A DNA stretch of 64,000 bases from the NCBI RefSeq assembly GCF_003473485.1, contig NC_053043.1, positions 14,394,001 to 14,458,000 of the forward strand, in the 5' to 3' direction. Source of the DNA: Medicago truncatula. Its lineage: Eukaryota; Streptophyta; Magnoliopsida; Fabales; Fabaceae. The notes under the pieces are model-generated. The model made no database searches, was not told the origin of the DNA, and saw nothing but the letters and a program-made list of their open reading frames with translations. The translations under genes and the position numbers were made by a program. Numbering within the stretch: position 1 is the stretch's first letter; every line of letters starts with the position of its first letter. This document shows positions 9,803-23,121 of this stretch, piece by piece.

Positions 9803-12800
9803 TTAATTTTCAGCTACTTTGGCATTCTCCTCCTTTGGTAATACTGGCTGCTCTTCCTTGACAATTTCTTCAATCTTAGTTTCTTGTGACTGAGCTTGCT
9901 TTGCATCTGCTGAGACATCCTCAAGCTGCAATACATTTTGATGTCAGTGCACTAACTAAATTAAGTATTCGAAGGAAGAGATTTTCAAAAGTAACCAAAT
10001 TTTTTATACTTACCCTAATGTTTCTTAAGCTAGCATTAACATCCTCTTGTTGCTGCTGAAGAGTGGTCCTCAGATCTTGAAATTCCTAATTTTGTTTTCA
10101 AAAACAAATCACACACATGAATTTAATTTGAAAGAGGGCACTTGAGAAAAATAATAATTAAAAAGCACACTCACTGCTCTAAGTTGCTCCACTTCGACAT
10201 TAAGTGTTTGCTTAAGGTCTGACAGCTCCTGCAAGAACAGAATCAAACACATCAATATTTGCAAAACTAGTGGCATAAACATAACAACAACAACCAAGTC
10301 TTATCCCACTAAGTAGGATCAGCTATGTGGAACAAATGACACCATAATGTTCTATCATGTCTATAACCAACTCATTAATCACTAGATCTTTCTTAATAGT
10401 TTTTCATATATCATATCAATGGCATAGACATAAAATAAAGATAAAGGTAAAGTATCTGTAAAAAAGAACAAGATGAAGCTAAAGTAACATCAGTACCAGT
10501 TGTAAAAGAAGAGTTCAGCCACAATAATAACCAAAAAACAAACAAGACACAAGAAGAGGATCAAATCATTATTAATCCTTATGAGCTAGGACTATGACCA
10601 TTGAGCACATTATGAATGATATGAACCCTATCAAAACCAAGCAGGAACAAAAAAATAGAAGCCATGGACCATGGATAAATCTTTCATTAACAAAGGTAAT
10701 CAATGCAAACATATGACATGTGTCTGTGCAGAATAAAGATATTTCTACAGGTTTCCTTTTAGCTGTTTAACTCTGTTAAAAGTTAAAAATGGGTTTCTTT
10801 CCAACTAGCTACACTTAATTAAGGGTAGAAAATAATTTGGGTCCGTAATCAGTATACAGTTAACTCAAGAAAAGGTTTTCAATTTAATTCTTGTGTATAT
10901 TTCAGTTTTCAACAGCAACCCAGACATATATGGTCAACATAACACCATAAATTCGAGTTACTATGAAGTGCAATGACCAAATTGAAAATGGTTGTCATGT
11001 TTAGGGGGACAAAAAATTAAATATTTATAATCCCTATGTGCGAGACTGTTTTACAACTCCGTCCCTACATTTCACTCTGCTAAAACTCTAACAAATAGTG
11101 CAACATGGGATGAATTGAAAAGCAATTGTACATATAATATAAAAAAGGAACAACTGGAAGAACTCATTTGAACCAATGACATAAGCGCTTATACAAGTGA
11201 TTGAGAGAACTTAAAAGAAGTAACTTATAACATACCCATAAGGTGTTTTCGGCTTATTTTTATAAGCTCCTTAGGATAGCTTATAGAAAAATTTATTCAA
11301 GTTTATGTGAAGTTTACCCCAGTGCCCTCTTTGATTGTAAAAACAATTTATACATAAATGTTTAATGAATGTGTTTAATCAAACTGTTTAACCAAATGCT
11401 CCCTTGAAAGAAAAAAACTTCGCATTAGGGACCAAAAAACAAATGTATGTATAGGAAATAATAATATATCCCATCCCTTGAGAAGCTTTATATCAAACGT
11501 GGGCAACAACAAACTAAAAAGGTGCAATATAATGTAAGTAAAACTATTACTTTCCTTGGTTCTAGAATCCAGACAACCAAAAAGAGATTTCCAGAAGAAT
11601 AGCAAAGAACACTCCTTGCATGAATATATCCTAAATCCGTATTTTGTGCTAATATAAATTGAATTGGATAGGATAAACTCCCCTATCAAGCCATGAAATT
11701 TTGTCTACAAACATTTTCATGTATCTGTTAATATGACAAGCCAAACACCATTCTTACTTTGCTTTTATCCAGCAAACTACTACACCATCACTTTGGATTT
11801 CAGTTAAGGAAAGCAGTTGACTAAGCATCCACCCAATCAATTCTAGGAGCCGTTAACATTTTTTAAGAAGAATTTATTCAACACACTTGACTTTATCCTT
11901 CCTGTTTGTAAAAAATATCATATTCAAGAGATCTCTGCAGTTTTAATCAAATGCAGTCTGATTCAATATGAACATAACAACCATGACGGTGAAGGCTTTC
12001 ATATTACAGCCTAGAAACTTTTCTTTTGATACAATGATTGATACCTTATGGAGTTAATTCTCCAATAAAATAAAAAAAGCAGAGAAGATGTGATGTGGAC
12101 AAGTAAATGAACCAAATTGTACAACTTGAGATGCCAACTCCCAAGTCATTATAGTGTTACAGATGGACAAAAACCCAAAGCAGAGCCAGCATAAATAAGT
12201 AAGTGCATATGACACATCACTCACTACACAAATCTACACACAAAGTAGAAAAAGGTACTCTCCTAATATTTGGTCATGAAATAAGAACGTTGATCATACT
12301 AAGTGGCTGTTTCATTTGGCAGTGGAAGAAGGAAACTCGCATCCCAGTTATCAGTTGCTGTGATTTTAACAAAGCTCCAAATAGTAACTTTTGGTCAGAC
12401 TCAGACGTGTGGTGAAGTTGTATTCCGCCGCAGAAACAAACATGATATAACATCAGATTGTATATCATAGGTTATAGGTTATGCTATGTGCACCCTAAGA
12501 CTTTGCTTAAGAGGGCTTCTAATAAGCTCTCCTCCTCTTGGGAGTTACTAAAAAAGAGAGAAAAGGTTTAGGGATTTTATAAAACCCTACAAAGCCCTTC
12601 ATTATTGTTTTATAGGGTAAACAAATATGGCATGTTTGGATTGATGGTATAAGGTGGAATGAAGCGGAATGAAATAGAATAGGATACCATCCATTCTCAA
12701 ATATACCGTAAATTTTCCTGAACTGGAGGAATTTACCCTCCCCTTTCCCCAAATGCATCCCCATCCACCCTCCTAACTCAAATACAACTAAAAGAAGTGT

Positions 12801-13402
12801 TAAGTCATAACATTTAATGTTTAATGATAGGAAGCATAACAATAAAAGTCTTGTTGTTGACACAAAAACAGAAGCAAAATCCAGTATTCAGAAGATTGTG
12901 ATTAATAAGAGTGACTTACATCGCGATAAACCTTGACTTGTGTGTCCAACTTTGACCTCCAACCTTGCAAATCCTAGTAATCATAAACAGATCCAAAAAC
13001 AAAACAAAACAAAAATTCAGCTAAGAATGGAAACAAACACACCCGTGAACTAATTAATTAATCACATGAAAAGTGTTACCTGTTTCAAACTCTGAATTCG
13101 ACCGAGAAGCTCGGATCTTGATTCATTAAGTTCCTGAGACAAAAAAAAAAAAAAAACATGATGTTGGAAGTTCATACCATAATGTTTTTGTGATTAATTA
13201 ATAAAATGAGGTAAAGTACCGCAATTTTTGAGGAAATTGGAGTGATATTCTCCTTCTGAAATGGAAAAAAGAAGGTTTATTAATATTGAAAATGAAAATA
13301 AATAGAAGAAAATCGGAAAGAAAATGATAAAAGAAGAAGAGGAGTCACAGTGGAGGAGAGAGGGAGAGCAGGAGCTGTGGAATCAGGTGAAGGAGAAGAC
13401 AT
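9803..13402 (-). CDS. Small coiled-coil protein, 148 aa, seven exons
   Basis: Exons on the minus strand are 13402-13349, 13255-13220, 13133-13080, 12973-12920, 10228-10175, 10085-10014 and 9925-9803. Every junction is GT-AG and phase 0. The product begins MSSPSPDSTAPALPLSSTKE; then come KIAELNESRSELLGRIQSLK, DLQGWRSKLDTQVKVYRDEL, SDLKQTLNVEVEQLRAEF, QDLRTTLQQQQEDVNASL, and an acidic tail ending NAKVAEN. Residues ~28-105 are one long amphipathic helix, so a coiled-coil or dimerising role is likely; there is no enzyme motif, signal peptide or membrane span. I have seen similar plant proteins labelled only 'CAP-Gly domain linker-like', so the function is unknown. Exon lengths 54, 36, 54, 54, 54 and 72 nt are all multiples of 18. 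Intron 4 is 2.7 kb and carries an RTE tail and other repeats. Confidence 0.82.
10282..10430 (-). mobile_element. RTE-type LINE 3' tail in intron 4
   Basis: On the minus strand the sequence reads CCTACTTAGTGGGATAAGAC followed by TTGGTTGTTGTTGTT, the hallmark 3' end of plant RTE LINEs and the TS-type SINEs that share it. A related tail sits at 57238-57297. Only the last ~150 bp is present. Confidence 0.65.
11165..11330. repeat. Dispersed 'ataagcgcttat / agcttatag' repeat in intron 4
   Basis: The stretch with ATAAGCGCTTATACAAGTG, GGTGTTTTCGGCTTATTTTT and TAGGATAGCTTATAG resembles a dispersed element also present at about 63360-63560 (GCTGTTTTCAGCTTATTTCC, CAAGACAGCTAACAACTTAT). It is probably a hAT- or MITE-like element; ends were not defined. 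Confidence 0.45.
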
Positions 13403-16400
13403 TGGGGATCTGATCGAGTTGGAGAATTAGGGTTTGGTGGCACAGACAGAGTTGATGATGATATGCGTTGTTGGATGAAATTGACCAATGGAAGAGGAAA
13501 ACACCAACCAACGTTAAAATAAACAGAAACACGCGAAAGATAGCCTAGGAGCTTAAATTTGAAAAATCACGATAACGATACATACGATTCATTAGGCGGG
13601 ATATCTCACTATATCTTCCCCTACCCACCAAGGGTTTATAAATTCGTAAGACTGAAAATATTATTTTTAAACCTCATTTTACTACCAACTTATAGTTTAT
13701 TTAGTGAGTATTTGGATCAGTTTTTCTTTGATAACGTGATTTTGCTTGATGTGCCACAATACCAAACAGATCATTAGTAGCTTTAAAGAAACTCATATTT
13801 TGGATCCATGTTTTAGGGAATTGATTTTGCAAACTATCCAAACATCCTTGAAAAGGTTAAAATGACGTTTGGGAATGAAAACGGGCGTTTAGAGCTAGCA
13901 AACATCAAACATATACTTGATGAATTTATAGCTTATTTTTAAGCCATTTCTCAACAACAAGCTTATTTTACGAGCTTGTAACTTATTTTACGAGTTTGGA
14001 GTCTTCTCTAGTAAATGTTATTTTTTCTATTTTCTTTCCACCTTTTGTTATTTCAAATTCTAAAATCATCATAAAAGTAAAATCCATACATATTTTTGTT
14101 TATAGGGACTAAAAACTTATCTAACCCTTTTTTATAATCAACAAATTAATTTTTATGCACAAATTATGTTAAAAAAAATCCCGTACATAAATTCAATCAA
14201 ATCATGTCAAACAAATGCCGATAAAATATGTCAAAAACTAATGTTGCAAGGTTTTGACGTATAGACATGAAAAGTTCAAACAACTGTACTCAAAGTATCA
14301 AGATGTTGAATAAGGTTTCTTATACAAGGGGAGGATAAGGAGATATATTGGATACACTTGAAACTATGACCTAGTTTTAGATTTCAAAAGCAATGATTAA
14401 TGTTGGACTTTCCATCAATCAGCGTGTTATCAATGGGAGAATGAAGAGTGTTGTTTATCACGATGATTAAGAAGTAAGACATGACGATAATGTTAAAGGA
14501 GACGAAAGATCTACTTGGTTATTGGTTCAAGTCAGTAATTGAATGTGTCCCAAATGTCATTTCTTGATAAAGATGTACATAGTTTGTAAGAATTTTTCCA
14601 ACAATTAACCACTTTTGTTGAAATGGTTGTGAAAATCGACGATTGTACGGAACAAAAACGTCTTAATTATGCTAGGGTGTACACTCGCACTTCTTCTTTT
14701 TGACTAATTAACAAGACGTTGAAGGTAATGATCAATTGATGATATATTTAGTGTTAGAATAGTGGAGGAACATTTCTCTTGTTAGTGTCAAATAGAGATG
14801 CATGGTGTTGCATGTATTTAAGGGACGTGGCTGCCCCATTTTACTTATACATGGATCGTTCCTGATTGTGTGGGTTAGACTTGAAAAGGAAGAGATAGAA
14901 GAACTTAATAATCACCCTCATGAGAGGAAGTGTAAAAGGGTGTTCCAAATAGGGTGAGATTTAGCCTGGGAAACAAATTTTGTTTCCCACCATGGGAAAC
15001 TTCAATATTTAAGGACAGGTGACTGTTTCCACCGGTAGAGACAAAAATAATTAAAAACTAAAATTTGGTTTTATATTATTTTCTTTACCTTTACTGACTA
15101 ACCCCCCTTTCACTACTACACTTGGAAAAAAATTTCAGACAAAGTGTTGTTTCTTCATATAACAAGCTAAGCTTTTACAGCAACGAATCAAATACTAAGA
15201 CCAAACAAATCAAATATTGTCTTCCGAAGCTTTCCTTACAGCAACGAATCACGGTCTTACAGTCTAATCTTCACTTTCAATTTGGTTGTTCTAACACGCA
15301 AGAACAAGAACATCTCAGATCTGCAGAGTAAGCTTTTACAGTTATCTATAACGTAGCTACGCAGTTGCATCTCAAACATAAACGGTGTAAGATTGAGATG
15401 CGAATTTCATCATTCGAATTTCTAAAAAATGATAAATGAATTAAAAAAATTATGAAAATGAATTAATTTTTATTTGAAATTAAAAATGAAATTTTTGCAT
15501 TTCAGGTAAATCCTGAACTGATGCCTATAATTTTTGCATTACAATTAAAATGAATCAAGGGTGTGTTTGTTTGAAGTTGTATTTGTTGATTCCTGGAAAT
15601 AAAATGATAAAAATATACATGCCTACATTTATTACAAGTTTAATAAATTTTATTCTCAGGTATAAAATGTTCCTGAAATAGAAAGAAAAATTTTACCAAA
15701 GAAAATGGTGTGAATAAAGTTTTCATGGGGTGAGAATAAATTCATGGTTGATAAGAGAATATTATAAAGTTAACCAAAAATATTTTTTCTAAAAACCTTA
15801 GTATAAAATTTCCATCTTTTTATATTTCAAGAACTGTTATTTCTAAAAATAAATTTGATAAACTTAAAACAAACTCACCCTAAATTTTAATTGAAACATG
15901 TGGTTAGATGTTAATCGTGAACTGATGCCTATAATTTTTTTTAACAGATTAATGTGTTTTATTAAAAATCAGTGTACAAATACACCCCCCCCCCTCCCAA
16001 TTTTCCAAAAATACTAAGTGGTTTAATATTGTGTACTACAACAATAGTTACACAGTCTAATGTGTGTATAATTTTATATAAACAAATTAAATTACGACAC
16101 CCATATTTAATATCACAACATTTTTTTTTAAAGAACAATATTAATTTTATGTCACATAGAATAGTACACATGATTTAATTTTATGCCACACGTTATTTAT
16201 ATTTTTAATCAAATTTATAAAATTTATCACTTCCTTTCATTCTCTAATTCAATTTAACGTGGCAGCATTCTAGTATCATGGGGTCTATTTAGTTCGAAAA
16301 CTTTGAGTTATAAACAATAAGCTCAAACCAAATTACCAAGACCCATTAATTTTTACAAAAAGAAAAAACAAACAAATGCTATAATATTATTTAATTAATT

Positions 16401-17482
16401 GATGGGACCAGATTTTTTTCTTACACAATGTCCGACAACAAGTTGTAACAATTTACAAGTCTTTCATCTCAACTATTCAAATAAAAAACTATTAAATCAA
16501 TGGTAGTGATTTAACTTTTCCATGAAGGAAAAGAATTTTTCTTTCCCATGCTAAACCCCACCTCCAAATAGTCAAGTATCTAGCATGATTGAATCTTATA
16601 GACCGTCAACAATTGTTATCGGTTATAAAGTATAGTGGATACAAGTAACATCGTCTTTATTATTCTTTTGATCGTTATCAAGTAAATAATTTCAACAAAT
16701 TTGGAACTTGTTAGTCTTCAAATATAGCAGAGTTATGTCAATGCTTAACCCTTCATGATGACATCAACAAGGCCATGGCTCCATATGTAGTTTTGGTGAA
16801 GAAATAACGTTAAAGTATAAGGGAGATAAAATGTGAAATTTTAAAACAATTGTTATGGATGGAATGGATATGAACAATATCAGAAGTAGGATGAAAGGAG
16901 TTAACATTTGGAAAGCGATTTTGTTGATTTCTCTAAGATTGTGTTTGAATAAGGTAGTTGAAATTTTCTGAGAACTTAGTATTTTAGACAATTCAAACGA
17001 TTCAATTGCTATCATTTATAAATGTTTTGTTTAGATAGAGTAATAAAAAATTCATTGTTGACATTATAAATTTTTAAAAAATTGGGTCAAATTTAAGAAT
17101 AGGGACCAACTTGCAAATTTCGAAAAATTTGATGGGTTAATTTTGAATTTTTGAAGGGGTCAATTTACAGTTTTTATAAATTTTAAATTGTAAAATTTGA
17201 AAAAATATAAGAATGAAGACATTTGGAATTCCTTGCTTTTAGGTGTCATTTAAAATTCTTTAAATTTAACTTGAAAAATATTTCACAATGAAGGGACAAT
17301 GGTTTGTTTGGAGGTCAAAATATACAATGGTCGAAAAACCTGCAGAACCGAAGATTGAGGAGAGATCGATATATAAAGAATCAAATACATAAGATATATA
17401 ATAATAACATGAAGATTAAGTGAATCTAAGTGTTGACGATCTTGATCTATCCTTTATCACCTATCAAGGTGGTCCATATTAT
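13403..17482. other. Intergenic, repeats only
   Basis: No gene supported. Features seen: a hAT-like end fragment near 14815-14865 (GGGACGTGGCTGCCCCATTT, related to about 2763-2806), a hairpin TGGGAAACAAATTTTGTTTCCCA-type at about 14967-14990, and a C run near 15985-15996. Confidence 0.55.
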
Positions 17483-17965
17483 GTTGTTCTCTGGTGTACC
17501 GGGGGCGAGGGGTGCTTGATGATTTGGTTCTAAAGTCTGGTGGGCCGATCACTTTTGATTCGAGATCGGGAGTCAGCTCTTTGGCTCAAGTTGGTTTTTG
17601 GGCTTTTGTTTTGTGCTCTTTCGGTGGATCAGAAGTCGAGTGGTTGTGGAAACTGCACGTTCATTTGGTTAGGAGCTTGTCGCATGTGGCTCGACTTGGG
17701 TGTTGAAGTCTGGGAGTTTTATTTTGAGGGATGTTCTTTTGGGGGTGAGTAGTGACAATGGGTGATTGTGGACTGTGTTTTATAGTGTTTATTTTTGTTA
17801 AGGTGTCCGTCTTAGGTGGTGATGTGTTTTGGTAGGTTATCTTTAGGGGCTTTGTTAGGTGGTTATGGTGTACCGTCTATATGCAGCACCATTTGTATCT
17901 TGTTCGTTCATACCTTACGTCTTGCAGGAATAACGTTTAATAATATTTGCTGATTAAAAAAAAAT
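17483..17965 (+). mobile_element. 5'-truncated L1-type LINE tail with 13-bp duplication
   Basis: The insert ends in TTTAATAATATTTGCTGATT plus a run of A. It is flanked by exact TGGTCCATATTAT copies at 17470-17482 and 17966-17978. The 3' part (TTGTATCTTGTTCGTTCATA, CTTACGTCTTGCAGG, TTTAATAATATTTGCTGATT) matches the minus-strand tail at 49222-49412, so both are the same LINE family. The G-rich frames at 17494-17752 are untranslated-region sequence, not genes. Confidence 0.85.
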
Positions 17966-18477
17966 TGGTCCATATTATAATTCCTCTTCATATGAGATAG
18001 AAAGTAAATATAAAACACAAGAAAACGTATCAAGGGGTGAGTTTTTACATGAGAGAAGTACGACTTGACTATGGAACAAAATTGTGAATACAAAAATCAA
18101 AGAACGAATGTGAATATAACTTTGCAAATCAAATGTAAATTTGACCATGTCATACAAAACTACTTTCACCTAAAACCGAAGAAATAAATTCGTGATAAGG
18201 GTTAAGGTGTGATACCAATCAAACGTGAAACCAACTTTTACTTTACAATTTCAATATAAAAGAAAAAAGTGGGGAAAAAATACTAAAGTAATAAGTGAGA
18301 TATGCCTTCCAAGCATGCATACAAGCAATAATTATTATATAAGTTTTGTTCGTTTGGAAAGGAACCAAACAAAACATTGGAGACAAGCAATGATAAAGCA
18401 GACCCCAGCCACAATTTCCGTTCACTTTGACTATAATAATGCAATTAATTTATGTCATTTTATCTTAATAACAATAG

Positions 18478-18622
18478 TTTTTTTTTTTTTTTTTTTAAAG
18501 TGAATATCTTCGCACGCAATTGCAGAGACTAATCCCCAATTCATTGTAAAAATTAATTGAGCGGCAACTTTTTTTAAAAAAATTTCAACCTTATTGGATG
18601 TCCATAGTTGAATTCCAACCCC
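18478..18622 (-). mobile_element. SINE-like retroposon with 9-bp duplication
   Basis: On the minus strand the insert ends GGGGATTAGTCTCTGCAATT, GCGTGCGAAGATATTC and a long A run (T run at 18478-18498). TAACAATAG flanks it at 18469-18477 and 18623-18631. The 3' domain GATTAGTCTCTGCA-TTG-GCGCGAAGATA is shared with 25120-25212. Confidence 0.65.
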
Positions 18623-18631
18623 TAACAATAG

Positions 18632-19664
18632 CCTACTAATAACTCCAATTAAAATCGTTAATTTAATATAATAATTAAACAAAAATTAAAGTATGGCCGA
18701 AAGAAAATATTTGTAGTGTAGTTGTAGATTTTGTTTCACACTTCAGTCAAACATACTCAGCCATACTAATCGATCACGACAGCTCAAAAAGACTAAAATA
18801 GACAAAACACAATTTGCAATGTCATTTTCCCATATATATTATTTACAAGATAAATATTTAGACTGTTCCCCTCAAATAAAATAATTAGATTGTTATCCTT
18901 AAAAAATAATATTTAGACTGTTATAGTAAATGAATAATAAATATATATTTTTTCCAATAAAATTGCTAACCTTATGATTCCTTAATTTACTACCAAAATA
19001 AGGAAAGTTCTTTCTTCATGACAAGGAAAAGAAATAGAATAATCAAAAGGACTCTTTTTGACTATTTTTAATTTTAAAAAAAAATTTGTGCAAAATTTAT
19101 TTATGTTTACACTAATTTGTTTTATTCATTTATTTAAATGTAAAAAATCATTATAAGTGTTATTCGAAAGTCTTCATCTTTAGATCATGGTATCATTCAT
19201 GAGTGCGGATATGCTCCAATTGTTGATTCCTCGAGTTTCCTAGTCCTTCTCATCATTCATTCACCTTAAATATTTATTTTTTTGATCTCAGATAAAATAG
19301 TGAACATCGTTAAAAATTCTCACACACAATTGTAAGGTCTTATATTTGAATATATTGAATGTGTCTAATTTAACGATATTTACATGTCAATTGAGTTAAC
19401 TTTTAAAAACACTAAATAATTTTTGTGTATGAGTGTGACACTTAGATTTTTTTTTTAAGGGACTAAGAAATTTTTTATAAATAAATTTTCAAGATAATTT
19501 ATATTTTTTCAAAATTTTTTATTTATTAATTAATTTGCAATAAACGGCACAAAAAGAGGTATAGAAATTGGAAAAAAGTTGGGCGGTAGATAGATGCAAA
19601 ACAACAACACGAAGCTTTCTCTTTCTATCTGAGTTGCTCCGAGTTAACTCAGTTACAGAGCACA
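18632..19664. other. Intergenic and VAMP gene promoter/5' UTR
   Basis: AT-rich with no gene. The last ~100 bases (from about 19560; CTTTCTCTTTCTATCTGAG) form a pyrimidine-rich 5' UTR for the VAMP gene. I did not identify a clear TATA box. Confidence 0.5.
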
Positions 19665-22600
19665 ATGAGTCAAGAATCGTTCATATACAGCTTTGTAGCT
19701 CGTGGAACGATGGTGTTAGCTGAGTACACCGAGTTCACTGGTAACTTCCCTGCCATTGCAGCTCAGTGTCTTCAGAAACTACCTTCTTCCAATAACAAGT
19801 TCACATACAGCTGTGACCATCACACCTTTAATTTTCTTGTTGAAGATGGTTATGGTATGTTTGATCTGTTGTTTGTTTTTGTTGTGTTTGTGTTTTTGTG
19901 TGTGTTGTTGCATGGTTGAACTTTGAATGAGTTGTTTTGTTTTTTGAAGTGATGAAATTGTAGTTGAATCTGAATTGTGTGTTTTTTGGTGATGGATCTA
20001 ATTGTGTGTGCTTAAAGTTTTGATCTTTTGGTTTTTGAGTTGATTTTAGTGGTGGGTTTTGTTATATTTTGGTGATTGAAGTAAATAAGTGATCTGAGAA
20101 GTAAGAGAAACATAATTTGATTTATTGAGTTCTAATTAAGGTAAATGATTTTTGTGGGGAGCATGTTTGTGCCATTAGATGATTAAATCCGGCTACAAGT
20201 CTTATCATTATTATTGTTTTTAGAAATTCCACCTTCATTGCGATTCCCCCTAGCCACCTAATTGCGGCGTTTGGGTTGCCTTCAACACCTTCATTGTGTT
20301 GAGTGTGAAGGGGTTGGATTTGGTCTCACATTGTCTAGAGATATGGTCTGTGTAGTGTTTATAAAGCTTGTGCAACCCTTACCTTACAAGCCGGTTTTGT
20401 AAGGTTGAGTTAGGCCCGGCCGAAATTCTAAGAATTATTTTGACATTAAATTTGGGGAAGGGAGAAATCATTTTTAATTAAAGGGACACTAATGACCATT
20501 TTAATACGGTTTTTGAATGGATTTGAACTCAATACCTTGAGGTAGGTTACAAAGTCAAACACTTATCACTCAACTGTCACTTCATGACCGGGCTAGAAGT
20601 ATTTGTTTTTGGATTTTGGTGAATTTTGTTGTATGATATTAGTTATGCATTCCTTTTAGGAACACAATTTAATGTCATATTGTAGCCTTGTCTGTCAATA
20701 ATCAGGGATATTGGTAGAACATCCGATCATTTTGTCAATCCTTTAGATGGAACATCCGATCATTTTGTCAGTCCTTTAGTGATGTAATAGTCATGCAAAC
20801 ATTGTTCAAACAAGGGTTAATCTTGTGTTTGTGGAGTTGTGCAGTAGTTTTTGAGTTGTGATTAGGGTGCAATAGAAATGGATGGCCATTGATCAGTGGA
20901 GATCTTTGAAGCTTTTAGTGTTAGTTTAGATAAACTTTTTAATAAGCACTTGTAGTTAAAGAAAATTGAAAGGATTTTGGCATGATTACAATTATTTCCA
21001 TTAATTATAGTCTATATTTGGATTGGCAGTGAGTTTGGTGGAATCACGGTGGGCCAATGTGATTTTAGAAAAAGCTACACTTTGGAGCTTCAACAAAATC
21101 ACGGTGTCATCGTGATTCCAATTTCCAAACATGCACAAAGTCAGCTTTTACTCTCATAAGTTAAATCCAACTTTCTACTTCTACAGCTCTGTTTTTCCAA
21201 AATGTTTCAGAAATAAACACCTACAAACATATAAAAGCTTATTTTAAGTAAGGAATCAATCACTTATCTCAATTGAGGAGTACAATTTAAGTTAAACAAT
21301 CCTGATCATCCAATCCTGATCATCCAATCCTGATCATCCACAATACATATATACATACAGTTATGTAATCATCAATCAAGACCGATGCCTCTCACATTCT
21401 CACGAGATACGCCTATATAGAGAGTATCAGGGGAGAACATGATCTTTTCGTACAACATAAACGAATGATCAACATTAGTCCTTCCATGCTCTCGCTAAAT
21501 ATAATCGTTGCATGTGTGTCTATTTGTGTGTATTTTTTACTTCTGATTGTTTTCTCCGATGTTTGCTTAGATTTTAAACATCAAGCTGCAGCACAATGAT
21601 TCTTTTATTTTTAATGTTTTACATCTGTGCTTTCTATAAATTGCAGCTTATTGTGTTGTTGCCAAAGAATCTGTTAGCAAGCAGATCTCCATCGCTTTCC
21701 TTGAACGTGTCAAAGCAGACTTTAAGAAAAGATATGGTGGTGGAAAAGCAGATACAGCTATTGCCAAAAGTCTGAACAAGGAATTTGGGTATACTCATTT
21801 TGTTCTAAAGTTTGTTGACATCTTAAGGCTTGAATGAACAAATTGTATAAAAAATTAATAATATGGGTGCACAACTGCAGACCGGTTATGAAAGAACACA
21901 TGAAGTATATCATTGATCATGCCGAAGAGATTGAAAAGCTATTAAAAGTGAAGGCTCAAGTTTCAGAAGTTAAAAGCATCATGTTAGAAAATATAGACAA
22001 GGTACTGTTTGTTTTTAGGAATAAGACTTGGAGATTTTGTTTTCTTCCTGATATCCCTTCATTTTCTAACACAGTTATCATTATGGATCCTGTCTTACTA
22101 ACTTACAATCCATTTTCACATTTTCTCTAAAAATGTGGGGAGTGGAGTGGATTTGATTCTGATAGGACTGCTAATTGCTATGTTTGTATGTAGACTGATT
22201 ATTACCATTTTCGAGCAGTGTTGAGGAAAAGCTCACTATCATTGTGTCCCTCTCAAATTCTGAACACTTCAGAAAATTTCAAGAATTGAAAATGTTAAGA
22301 ACAATATGAAGGACATAATTGGATAAGCAATATGCTTCTACCCTTTGCTCCTTCCTCACACTGGCAGTTTTGTTCGTTATGACTTACGAAGCACTGACAC
22401 AGACATTGGGCATGACACCAGTAATTATTTGATAAAATGAAAAAATTGAGCCCAACCACACATGTCAGTGCCGTGTTGGTGTTTGACACCGACACGTGTC
22501 AGACACCAGCCATGCCTTCAATTTGAAGTGCCAGTGCTACATTGCAATGTTTGTTTAACGTTTATTCTTGTAAATATTTATTTAGAAAAACTATTTGCTC

Positions 22601-23121
22601 CTAATCAGTTAATCACTGCTGTTTGCAGATAAAAAATATTATCCCACTTGAAACTTTGAGTAACTGAAGTATAACCTATGAATTCCTTGCATTGTCTTTG
22701 TGTATATCTGTTACCAAAGCGAAGCTCTGCTCAGTTGCCTTATTTTAAGTTCTATTTAAGCTGGATTCATTTATTTCAAATTTCAATGCTAGACAAGACA
22801 GTGTATAAACTTTAATCATTTATGTTTTCAGGCTATTGATAGAGGAGAAAATTTATCTGTTCTTTCAGACAAGACTGAGACATTGCGCGCACAAGTAAGT
22901 TGGCCAAGGTTCAACAACATTGTTTTTGAAACTTATGCTTTCTTATGCTAAAAAGATTTTGTAATTTTCAGGCTCAAGATTTCAGAAAGCAAGGAACACA
23001 GGTCCGTCGGAAGATGTGGTATCAGAACATGAAAATTAAATTGGTTGTTCTCGGAATTCTGTTGTTTTTGGTTCTGGTTATCTGGCTCTCCATTTGCGGT
23101 GGATTTAACTGTTCAAATTAG
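19665..23121 (+). CDS. VAMP724: Vesicle-associated membrane protein 724-type R-SNARE
   Basis: Exons are 19665-19854, 21647-21788, 21881-22001, 22832-22894 and 22972-23121, all GT-AG, giving 221 aa. Residues 1-~115 are a longin domain ([38 protein letters not shown]). Residues ~128-188 are the R-SNARE helix ([39 protein letters not shown]) with the zero-layer Arg at residue 155. [20 protein letters not shown] is the single C-terminal membrane anchor. The length and the [14 protein letters not shown] / [20 protein letters not shown] signatures point to VAMP724 rather than VAMP721/722 or the acidic-insert VAMP727. Known VAMP72 proteins drive fusion of secretory or endosomal vesicles at the plasma membrane, acting with Qa-SNARE syntaxins. 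Intron 1 is 1.8 kb and intron 3 carries a MITE. Confidence 0.93.
20230..20430 (+). repeat. Dispersed repeat fragment in VAMP intron 1
   Basis: Contains GATATGGTCTGTGTAGTG and the palindromic ACCTTACAAGCCGGTTTTGT AAGGT motif, then GAGTTAGGCCC. This combination is common in terminal repeats of plant retroelements. Only a fragment is present, so I do not assign a family. Confidence 0.4.
20710..20785 (+). repeat. 34-bp tandem duplication in VAMP intron 1
   Basis: GAACATCCGATCATTTTGTC followed by A/GTCCTTTAG occurs twice in direct succession with one difference. Confidence 0.85.
21298..21340 (+). repeat. 14-bp minisatellite, three units
   Basis: AATCCTGATCATCC repeated three times without error, in VAMP intron 1. 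Confidence 0.92.
22385..22541. mobile_element. MITE of the 'gaagcacggacac' family in VAMP intron 3
   Basis: The left end, CGAAGCACTGACACAGAC, is mirrored by AAGTGCCAGTGCTAC at the right. The interior contains GACACCGACACGTGTCAGAC. It is related to the element at 63051-63234, whose 10-bp duplication is clear. Here the ends are decayed. Confidence 0.55.

Noticed and set aside
17494..17752. Overlapping G-rich frames of 70 aa
   Set aside because: They fall in the untranslated 3' part of a LINE insertion bounded by a 13-bp duplication.
21298..21340. CRISPR-like spaced repeat
   Set aside because: Three contiguous 14-bp units without spacers inside a plant intron; a minisatellite.
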